From an uncultured Paracoccaceae bacterium (GTDB lineage: Bacteria; Pseudomonadota; Alphaproteobacteria; Rhodobacterales; Rhodobacteraceae), in assembly GCA_937944395.1 (NCBI GenBank), contig CALDYW010000159.1:1-36396 (forward strand): a stretch of DNA of 36,396 nucleotides. Direction: 5' to 3'. The translations under genes and the position numbers were made by a program. The notes beneath the pieces are model-generated. The model was given only the letters and a program-made list of their open reading frames with translations. It did not search any database and was not told where the DNA came from. Of the stretch, positions 18,278-25,786 are shown one piece after another. The number at the start of each line of letters is the position of its first letter. The first letter of the stretch is position 1.

Positions 18278-18898
18278 ATGGCCGACCGCGACCGACCGCA
18301 GATCTATCTCGTCACCCCGCCGGCCTTCGATCCGGCCGACTTCGCGCCCCGGCTCGCGCGGGTGCTCGACGGCGCCGCCATCGCCTGCCTGAGGCTCGCG
18401 CTGGCCACCCGCGACGCCGACCGCGTGGCGCGCGCGGCCGACACCCTGCGCGAGATCGCCCATGCCCGCGACGTGCCGATCGTGATCGAGTCGCATGTCG
18501 CGCTGGTCGCGCGGCACGGGCTCGACGGGGTGCATCTGCCCGATGGCGCCCGCGGGGTGCGGGCGGCGCGGGCGGCGCTGGGCGGCGAGGCGATCGTCGG
18601 GGCCTTCGCCCGGGCCTCGCGCCATGAGGGGATCACCGCCGGCGAGGCGGGGGCCGACTACGTCGCCTTCGGTCCGGTCGGAGACAGCGGCCTCGGCGAG
18701 GCCACACGCGCCCCGCGCGACCTGTTCCTGTGGTGGAGCGAGATGATCGAACTGCCGGTGGTGGCCGAGGGCGCATTCGATGCGGCGCTGGTCGCAGAGC
18801 TTGCGCCGGTTGCGGATTTCTTCGCCTTCGGCGAGGAGATCTGGCGCGGCGACGATCCGGTTGCCGCGCTGCGCTCCCTGACGGCGGCTCTCGACTGA
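18278..18898 (+). CDS. Thiamine phosphate synthase/TenI-like protein (divergent)
   Basis: 206 aa; TIM-barrel TMP-synthase pattern (LRLALATRD..., GLDGVHLPDGARGVRAAR, GADYVAFGPVGDS, LPVVAEGAF) but key motifs degenerate. Confidence 0.75.
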   Translation: MADRDRPQIYLVTPPAFDPADFAPRLARVLDGAAIACLRLALATRDADRVARAADTLREIAHARDVPIVIESHVALVARHGLDGVHLPDGARGVRAARAALGGEAIVGAFARASRHEGITAGEAGADYVAFGPVGDSGLGEATRAPRDLFLWWSEMIELPVVAEGAFDAALVAELAPVADFFAFGEEIWRGDDPVAALRSLTAALD

Positions 18899-19038
18899 CC
18901 GCCGCGGCCGGCGTCACAGGTGCGCCACCGGCCGGCCCCCGGTCTGAGCCGGAATTGACTGGCCGGCGGCGCAATCCCGGGTTAAGCCGCGCCAATGCGT
19001 TCGCCCATGCTCCGCCTAGACGCCGTATCGATCGCCCC

Positions 19039-20433
19039 GTGCCGTCCGTTCCCCGCCTGATCCTGACCGTCGGGCTGGTTCTCGGACTGGTTGCGGCCTG
19101 CGCCCCGGTGCCCACGGCTGCCCCCGGCGCAGGGGTGGCGGCGCCCGGCACGATGCCGCCGCCCCGGAGCTTCGGTCCGACCCGACCGGTGCCGCCGCAG
19201 CGCCCGAACCACGAGATCGCGCGCGACATCCTGGACCTCGCCTTCCGGATGGAAAGCGGCCGGACCCTGCCGGTGCTCACCCGGTTCGAGGCGCCGGTCA
19301 GGGTGGGCATGCGCGGGCCGGTCACGCCCTGGGCCGAAGCCGACCTGGGGCGGCTCATCGAGCGGCTGCGTCGCGAGGCCGGCATCGACATCGCCCGCGC
19401 CCGGGCCGGCGAGACCGCGAACCTGTGGGTCGAGTTCGTGCCCCGGGCAACGATCCAGCGCACCGTCCCGGCGGCGGCCTGTTTCGTCGTACCGCGCAAC
19501 GAGAGCTTTGCCGCCTTTCGCGCGGGCCGCAACGGCGGCGGGGAATGGGCGGACCTCGACCGACGCACGACGGCGACGATCTTCGTTCCCTCGGATGTCG
19601 CCCCGCAGGAAGTGCGCGACTGCCTGCACGAGGAGATCGCCCAGGCGCTCGGTCCGCTCAACGACCTCTACCGGCTGCCTGACAGCGTGTTCAACGACGA
19701 CAACTTCCACACGATCCTGACCGGCTTCGACATGCTGGTGCTGCGCGTGCTCTATGCGCCCGAACTCGCCTCGGGGATGACCGAGGCCGAGGTCGCCGCG
19801 CGTCTGCCGGGGTTGCTGGCGCGGATGAACCCGCGCGGCCAGCGCGGCGGCGGCGTGGCGCCGCATGTGCCCGAGAACCGTGCCTGGATCGCCGCCATCG
19901 AGACCGCACTGGGCCCGCGCACCGCACCGGCAGAACGGCGGGCGGCGGCCGCCCGCGCGGTGGCGATCGCCGGGGCATCGGGCTGGACCGACCCGCGGCT
20001 TGCCTTCTCGTACTTCACCCTCGGGCGTTCGGCGCTGGCGCACGAGATCGACCTGGCGGTGTCGGCCTACCGGCGGGCGGCGATGCTCTACGCCGCCTCG
20101 CCGGTCACCGAGGTGCAGGCGGCCCATGTCGCGATGCAGCTGGCCGCCTTCGCCCTGTCGGCCGGCCGGGCCGAGGAGGCGCTCACCCTGGTGCGTCCGC
20201 ATGCGGCGGTCGCGCTCAGGGCCGAGAACGCCGCGCTTCTGGCGACGATCCTGCTGATCCAGGCGGAGGCGCTCGAAGCGCTCGGGCGACGCGACGAGGC
20301 GCGCCGGGTGCGGCTCGACTCGCTCGGCTGGGCGCGCTATGGCTTCGGCACCGAGGTGCAGATCGCCGCGCGGCTGGGCGAGATCGCGGTGCTGCGCGGA
20401 GACGGCGGAGGCGGCGGGGGCGGCGGCAGATGA
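19039..20433 (+). CDS. DUF2927-type lipoprotein
   Basis: GTG start gives MPSVPRLILTVGLVLGLVAACAPVPT with a lipobox-like AAC; CLHEEIAQALGPLNDLYRLPDSVFNDDNFHTILTGFDMLVLRVLYAPELASGM resembles DUF2927. Start inferred. Confidence 0.75.
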   Translation: MPSVPRLILTVGLVLGLVAACAPVPTAAPGAGVAAPGTMPPPRSFGPTRPVPPQRPNHEIARDILDLAFRMESGRTLPVLTRFEAPVRVGMRGPVTPWAEADLGRLIERLRREAGIDIARARAGETANLWVEFVPRATIQRTVPAAACFVVPRNESFAAFRAGRNGGGEWADLDRRTTATIFVPSDVAPQEVRDCLHEEIAQALGPLNDLYRLPDSVFNDDNFHTILTGFDMLVLRVLYAPELASGMTEAEVAARLPGLLARMNPRGQRGGGVAPHVPENRAWIAAIETALGPRTAPAERRAAAARAVAIAGASGWTDPRLAFSYFTLGRSALAHEIDLAVSAYRRAAMLYAASPVTEVQAAHVAMQLAAFALSAGRAEEALTLVRPHAAVALRAENAALLATILLIQAEALEALGRRDEARRVRLDSLGWARYGFGTEVQIAARLGEIAVLRGDGGGGGGGGR

Positions 20434-20594
20434 TCGTGATCGTGACCTTCGTGATAGGCGCCGTGGCCGGGTTCCTGCTGGCGCGGCGGCGCGGGGGAAA
20501 GCTGCTGGACGAGCTGCAGTATGCCTCGGCCTACGCGATCGCCGGCGGGATCATCGGGCTTTTCGCGGCGCTGGTCCTGCACTGGATGCTGTGA
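20430..20594 (+). CDS. 54-aa membrane protein with two TM segments, unknown function
   Basis: MIVIVTFVIGAVAGFLLARRRGGKLLDELQYASAYAIAGGIIGLFAALVLHWML; ATGA overlap with the upstream stop; absent from the supplied ORF track (too short). Confidence 0.75.
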   Translation: MIVIVTFVIGAVAGFLLARRRGGKLLDELQYASAYAIAGGIIGLFAALVLHWML

Positions 20595-20639
20595 CCCCGC
20601 CCTTCGTGCGACGCGCGAGGAACGCGGGAAAACAACCTG

Positions 20640-21824
20640 ATGTTCCTTAGCTTCTTCCAAAATCTCAGGGCCGAGGGCGTGCCCGCCACGCCGGGCGAGT
20701 TCCTGGTGTTCCTCGACGGCGTCAAGGCCGGGCTCGCGGCCTTCGATGCCGAGGGGCTCTATCATCTCGGCCGGTTGTCGATGGTGAAGGACGAGCGCCT
20801 GATCGACCGCTACGACCGTGCCTTCGCACGGACTTTCGGCACGCTCGCCGACCTGCCGCCCGAGCGGATCCTGCCGGCGCTTGCGCTGCCCGCCGACTGG
20901 CTCGACCGGCTGGCCGAGGCCGTGCTCTCGCCCGAGGAGCAGGCGCGCGTGGCCTCGGCAGGCAGCCTCGAGGCGCTGATGCAGGCGCTCGCCGACCGCC
21001 TGGCCGAGCAGCGGGCGCGCCACGAGGGCGGCGCGCGCTGGATCGGCACTGCCGGCACCTCGCCCTTCGGCGCCTGGGGCTGGAACCCCGCCGGCATCCG
21101 CGTCGGGCAGGATCGCGGGCGTTCGGGCCGGGCGGCGAAGGTCTGGGAGGCGCGCAGCTTCCGCGACTACGACGAGAAGGCCGATCTCGGGCCGAGGGCG
21201 ATGAAGCTGGCGCTGCGCCGGCTGCGGCGCTGGGCGCGCGCGGGGGCAGCCGAGGAGCTCGACCTGCCCGGAACCGTCCGCGCCACGGCCGAGCGCGGCT
21301 GGCTCGAGCTGCGCAGCCGGCCGGAGCGGCGCAACGCCCGGAAGGTGCTGCTGTTTCTCGATGTCGGCGGCAGCATGGACGCGCATGTAGGCGCGGTCGA
21401 GGCGCTGTTCGCCGTGGCCCGCGCCGAGTTCGCGCATCTTGAATGCTTCCGCTTCCACAATTGCCTCTACGAGAAGGTCTGGCGCGACGCCGCACGGCGG
21501 CCCGAGACGGCGGTCGCGCTCGGCGATCTGCTGGCTCGTCACGGCCCGGGCTGGACCTGTGTCGTCGTCGGTGACGCCACGATGGGCCCCTGGGAGATCA
21601 CCCGTTCCGGCGGATCCGTCGAGCACTGGAACGCCGAGCCGGGGGCGGTCTGGCTGGGCCGGGCGGCGGCCGCCTGGCCGCGCCACCTTTGGATCAATCC
21701 GGTTCCGGAACGGTTCTGGGACGCGACGCCCTCGATCGGGCTGGTGCGCGCGGCCTTCGGGGGGCGGATGGTGCCGCTGACGCTCGAGGGGCTCAACCGG
21801 GGCGTCGCGCTGCTGCGGCGCTGA
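20640..21824 (+). CDS. VWA domain-containing (CoxE-like) protein
   Basis: 394 aa; KVLLFLDVGGSMDAHVGAVEALFAVARAEFAHLECFRFHNCLYEKVW; CoxE-like N-terminus MFLSFFQNLRAEGVPATPGEFLVFLDGVKAGL. Confidence 0.85.
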   Translation: MFLSFFQNLRAEGVPATPGEFLVFLDGVKAGLAAFDAEGLYHLGRLSMVKDERLIDRYDRAFARTFGTLADLPPERILPALALPADWLDRLAEAVLSPEEQARVASAGSLEALMQALADRLAEQRARHEGGARWIGTAGTSPFGAWGWNPAGIRVGQDRGRSGRAAKVWEARSFRDYDEKADLGPRAMKLALRRLRRWARAGAAEELDLPGTVRATAERGWLELRSRPERRNARKVLLFLDVGGSMDAHVGAVEALFAVARAEFAHLECFRFHNCLYEKVWRDAARRPETAVALGDLLARHGPGWTCVVVGDATMGPWEITRSGGSVEHWNAEPGAVWLGRAAAAWPRHLWINPVPERFWDATPSIGLVRAAFGGRMVPLTLEGLNRGVALLRR

Positions 21825-22992
21825 TCCGGCGATCGATCGCCGCCAGCACCGAGCGCGCGGCACGCTGCCCCGGCGGGTCGCCGCCGCGGCCGAGCATCGC
21901 CATCGTCCGGTCGAGCACCGCGCGCTGCGCCGCCCGGCGCCCGGGGTCGGCGAGCAGGTCCGCCACCGCCGCCCCCAGCCGGTCGGGCCGGCAGTCTGGC
22001 CCGAGGAACTCGGGGACGGCACGGGTGCCGGTGACGAGATTCGGGATCGTCACGCTCGGAACCCGGACGAACAGCCGGAAGACCAGGCGCGACAGCGGCG
22101 CGACGTCGTAGCCGATCACCATCGGCACACCGGCCGCCGCCAGTTCCAGCGAGACCGTGCCCGAGGCCGCCAGCGCCGCATCGGCGGCGCGGAAGGCCGC
22201 GCGCTTCACCTCGGGCGGGTCGCGGCGGGGGTCGATCACGACCGGCGCGCCCGGCCAGCCCGCGGCCATCGCCGCCACGCGGTCGGCCAGATGGGCGACC
22301 GCGGGCACCACCACGCGCGCCGCGGGATGCCGCGCCAGCACCGGCGCCAGGGCCGCACCGAAGCGGGGCCCGAGGCGCTCGACCTCGCCCCGGCGCGAAC
22401 CCGGCAGCACGAGCAGGAGCGGCGCGCCGGGCGCGATCCGGCAAGACCTGCGGAAGGCCAGCGCCGCGGTGGCATCGGCCACCGGCTCGGCCGCTGCCGG
22501 GTGGCCGACGAAATCGCAGGTCATCCCGGCTGCGGTCATGTACGGCGGCTCGAACGGCAGAAGGGCCAGCACATGGTCGATGACCCGGGCCATGCGCCGC
22601 GCGCGCCCCGGCCGCCAGGCCCAGACCGAGGGGGCGACATAATGGATGCAGAGGGTTTCGGGCCGCGCCGCACGCACCCGCGCGGCAAGCCGCAGCGAGA
22701 AGTCGGGGCTGTCGATCGTCACCATTGCGTCCGGCGCAAAGGCGACGGCCGCGGCCGTTGCCTCGGCCAGCCGCCGGCGCAGCAGCGGATAGCGCGGCAG
22801 AACCTCGGCGACGCCCATCACGCTGAGGTCGGACATCGGGAACAGGCTTTCGAGGCCCTGCGCCGCCATCTCGGGGCCGCCGACCCCCGCCAGGTCGGCA
22901 CCCGGCGCGAGGCTCCGCAGCCCCGCGATCAGCGCCGCCCCCAGCCGGTCGCCCGAGGGTTCGCCCGCAAGCAGGAAGATGCGCGGGCTCAT
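21793..22992 (-). CDS. lpxB: Lipid-A-disaccharide synthase
   Basis: MSPRIFLLAGEPSGDRLGAALIAGLRSL...GVGGPEMAAQGLESLFPMSDLSVMGVAEVLPRYP; HYVAPSVWAWRPGRA. Confidence 0.96.
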   Translation of the reverse strand: MSPRIFLLAGEPSGDRLGAALIAGLRSLAPGADLAGVGGPEMAAQGLESLFPMSDLSVMGVAEVLPRYPLLRRRLAEATAAAVAFAPDAMVTIDSPDFSLRLAARVRAARPETLCIHYVAPSVWAWRPGRARRMARVIDHVLALLPFEPPYMTAAGMTCDFVGHPAAAEPVADATAALAFRRSCRIAPGAPLLLVLPGSRRGEVERLGPRFGAALAPVLARHPAARVVVPAVAHLADRVAAMAAGWPGAPVVIDPRRDPPEVKRAAFRAADAALAASGTVSLELAAAGVPMVIGYDVAPLSRLVFRLFVRVPSVTIPNLVTGTRAVPEFLGPDCRPDRLGAAVADLLADPGRRAAQRAVLDRTMAMLGRGGDPPGQRAARSVLAAIDRRISAAAARRPG

Positions 22993-23795
22993 CGCGCGAT
23001 CAGGAACAGGCCCGCCGCCTCTGCCGCCGCAAGGGTCGCCTCCCGGTCGAGGATCATCACCGCGCCGGGCGCTATGGCGATGCCCGCAAGCCCCGCCGCC
23101 GCGGCGCCGGCAACGGTTGCCGGGCCGATGGCCGGCAGGTCCACCCGCAGATCCTGGCCGGGCTTCGGACGCTTGACCAGCACGCCGCGCGCGCCGCGGC
23201 GCAGCGCGGGGTCGGTGCGCGCCACGGTCTGCAGCAGGAAGTCGGTGCCCTGCACGGTCTCGATCCCGAGGCAGAGCCCCTCCGCGACGACGGCCGCCTG
23301 CCCGAGGTCGAGCGGCCCCAGCGCGGCGAGGATCGCCTCGGCCCGGTCGGCGTCGGCCAGATCGCCCGCCGCGGGATCGGGGCCGGCCAGCCACCCCGGT
23401 GCGGCGACCAGATCGGGCACCACCTCGTGCGCACCGGCCACGGCGAATCCCTGCTCCTCGAAGAAGCGCACCACGAGACGCAGAAGCGCGTCGTCGCCTG
23501 CGCGCATCGCCGCGGCGATCCGCGGGGCCAGCGCCATCGTCGCGGGGTCGAGCGCCATCGGGTCGAGGGCCGGGCGACGCATGGCGCCGGCGAGGCAGAG
23601 CGTGGTCACCCCTGCCGTGCGCAGGTCGTCGCAGAGCTGCCCCAGCCGCTCGAACCGCGCGGCGATCTCGGGCGCGCCGGGGTTGACCGCCGGCACCCCC
23701 TCGACGCGCACGAACCAGCAGCCGGACTGTGCCCGCACCACCAGCCCCGGCAGATCCCCCTCGCCCGCGATCACCGCCAGCATCGGCTGCCTCAC
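22989..23795 (-). CDS. lpxI: UDP-2,3-diacylglucosamine diphosphatase LpxI
   Basis: MRQPMLAVIAGEGDLPGLVVRAQ; C-terminal KRPKPGQDLRVDLPAIGPATV; between lpxA and lpxB with 4-bp overlaps on both sides. Confidence 0.94.
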   Translation of the reverse strand: MRQPMLAVIAGEGDLPGLVVRAQSGCWFVRVEGVPAVNPGAPEIAARFERLGQLCDDLRTAGVTTLCLAGAMRRPALDPMALDPATMALAPRIAAAMRAGDDALLRLVVRFFEEQGFAVAGAHEVVPDLVAAPGWLAGPDPAAGDLADADRAEAILAALGPLDLGQAAVVAEGLCLGIETVQGTDFLLQTVARTDPALRRGARGVLVKRPKPGQDLRVDLPAIGPATVAGAAAAGLAGIAIAPGAVMILDREATLAAAEAAGLFLIAR

Positions 23796-24589
23796 CGCGG
23801 CGTGTGGAACGACCGGTCCGACCCGGCCAGCACGAAGTCCACGATCTCGCGCACGAAGGGCGAGCGCGCCGTCGCCGAGAGCGCACGGACGCGGTCGAGG
23901 AAGGTTCCCTCGCCCTTGGCCAGGGCCTGGTAGGCCTCGCGCAGGGCGGCGATGTCCTCGCGCGGGACGCCGCGGCGCTTGAGGCCGACCAGGTTCAGCC
24001 CCTCGAGCTCCGCATGCTGCCCGTCGATCAGCCCGTGCGGCAGGACGTCATGCACCACCTTCGCCATGCCGCCGACGATCGCGCCCGTGCCGATCCGCAC
24101 CCACTGGTGCACCCCGGCGAGCCCGCCCACGATCGCGTCGTCGCCGACCCGGACATGGCCCGCGAGCATTGCGCCGCTGACAATGATCACACGGTCGCCG
24201 AGCTGGCAGTCGTGGGCGATGTGGCAGTTCGCCATGATCAGGCAGTCGGCGCCGATGCGGGTGACGCCGCCGCCGCCCTCGGTGCCGATGTGGATCGTGG
24301 TGTGTTCGCGGATGCGGGTGCGCGCGCCAACCTCGACCGCGGTGTCCTCGCCGCGGTATTTCAGGTCCTGCGGCACCTCGCCGACGACGGCGAAGGGAAA
24401 CACGACGGCGCCTTCGCCGAGCCGGGTGCGGCCGGTGACGACGGCATGGGCCTTGACCGTCACGCCGGGCCCGAGCGTCACGCGCGGTCCGATCACGGCG
24501 AAGGGCCCGATCTCGACCCCCGGGCCGACCGTGGCGCCGTCCTCGACCAGTGCGGTCGGATGGATCCGCGACGCGGGATCGACGGCCAT
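23792..24589 (-). CDS. lpxA: Acyl-ACP--UDP-N-acetylglucosamine O-acyltransferase
   Basis: Hexapeptide-repeat left-handed beta-helix: IHPTALVEDGATVGPGVEIGPFAVIGPRVTLGPGVTVKAHAVVTG; MANCHIAHDCQLGDRVII. Confidence 0.97.
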   Translation of the reverse strand: MAVDPASRIHPTALVEDGATVGPGVEIGPFAVIGPRVTLGPGVTVKAHAVVTGRTRLGEGAVVFPFAVVGEVPQDLKYRGEDTAVEVGARTRIREHTTIHIGTEGGGGVTRIGADCLIMANCHIAHDCQLGDRVIIVSGAMLAGHVRVGDDAIVGGLAGVHQWVRIGTGAIVGGMAKVVHDVLPHGLIDGQHAELEGLNLVGLKRRGVPREDIAALREAYQALAKGEGTFLDRVRALSATARSPFVREIVDFVLAGSDRSFHTPR

Positions 24590-24592
24590 GCC

Positions 24593-25069
24593 TCAGGCGC
24601 CCCGCGGAAGGTCGAGCATCGCGGCGAATTCGGCCTCGGCGGCGAGGTCCCGGCCCACCATGCCCCGCCCCTCGAAGCGCCACACCTTGCCGCCTGGGCG
24701 CAGAACCTTCAGATGCAGTTCCAGAACGTCGCCCGGAACCACCTTGCGACGGAACCGTGCGCGGTCGATCGTCATGAAATAGATCAGGAACTCGCGGCCG
24801 ACGAGGTCCATCGACACACAGGACAGCACCGCCGCCGCCTGCGCCATCGCCTCGATGATGGTCACGCCGGGCATGATCGGGGTGCCGGGGAAATGGCCCT
24901 GGAAATGCGGCTCGTTGAAGGTGACGTTCTTGACCCCCACAGCGCTCTCGAAGGGCACCATGTCGCGCACCCGGTCGATCAGCAGGAACGGATAGCGATG
25001 CGGCAGGATCCGCTGGATCACCTGGATGTCGGCCTCGGTCATGGCCGGCACGGCACGGGGGTCGTTCAT
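24593..25069 (-). CDS. fabZ: 3-hydroxyacyl-[acyl-carrier-protein] dehydratase FabZ
   Basis: [65 protein letters not shown] upstream of the ATG. Confidence 0.97.
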   Translation of the reverse strand: MNDPRAVPAMTEADIQVIQRILPHRYPFLLIDRVRDMVPFESAVGVKNVTFNEPHFQGHFPGTPIMPGVTIIEAMAQAAAVLSCVSMDLVGREFLIYFMTIDRARFRRKVVPGDVLELHLKVLRPGGKVWRFEGRGMVGRDLAAEAEFAAMLDLPRGA

Positions 25070-25145
25070 GGGAGGCTCTCCTCGGGCGTGGGTCTGCCTA
25101 GCAAGCGACCCTGCGAAGGGCAAGCGACCGGGCCATCCCGCGGCC

Positions 25146-25784
25146 TCAGGGAGCGGGGGAGGGCGGATCCTCGGCTTCGGGCGCGGCAAGGGCGGGCAGC
25201 ACCGACCCGCCGTCGCCGATGGTGTCATCGAGGCGGGCGATCGCCTCTTCGGTGATGTCGATCGCATCGGAGGACAGCAGGACCGCCCGCGCATCGAGGA
25301 TCGCCATCGCGCCGCGATCCCGGACGATCTGGGCAAGGATCGGCACGGCGGCGCGGAAGAAGGCGGCGCGGGCCTCTTCCGGGCGGCGGGCAAGCTCGCG
25401 CGTCTTGGCATCCTGGGTCCGGCGCGCGGCGACGACGCGGGCGTCGAAGGCATCGGCCAGGGCGCGGAACTCGGCCGGATCCATCGTGGCGCGGAGTTCG
25501 GTGAGGCGCCGTTCCTCCTCGGCAAGTTCGGCCTCGATGGCGCGGTTCTCGGCCGCGAGCGCGGCGGTCGCGGCTTCGAGTTCCGCCTGCACCCGCCGGC
25601 CGAAGGCGGAGCGGGTGAAGACCTCTTCCTGATCGATGGTCAGGAACGGACTGATCGCCGGAACGGGCTGCGGAACCGTCTCGCCTGCACCGCCCGACCC
25701 GGGATCCGGTGCCTGCTGTGCGACCGCCGTCGCGGCAAGGCCCGCTGCAAGGGCGGCGACTCCGAACCGGGCCCGGCGCGGCAT
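25146..25784 (-). CDS. skp: OmpH/Skp-family periplasmic chaperone
   Basis: Signal peptide [77 protein letters not shown]; position after bamA. Confidence 0.92.
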   Translation of the reverse strand: MPRRARFGVAALAAGLAATAVAQQAPDPGSGGAGETVPQPVPAISPFLTIDQEEVFTRSAFGRRVQAELEAATAALAAENRAIEAELAEEERRLTELRATMDPAEFRALADAFDARVVAARRTQDAKTRELARRPEEARAAFFRAAVPILAQIVRDRGAMAILDARAVLLSSDAIDITEEAIARLDDTIGDGGSVLPALAAPEAEDPPSPAP

Positions 25785-25786
25785 GG

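Noticed and set aside
18995-19060. 21-codon uORF (MRSPMLRLDAVSIAPCRPFPA) overlapping the DUF2927 start
   Set aside because: No convincing RBS or conservation evidence; could occur by chance and the DUF2927 start itself is uncertain.
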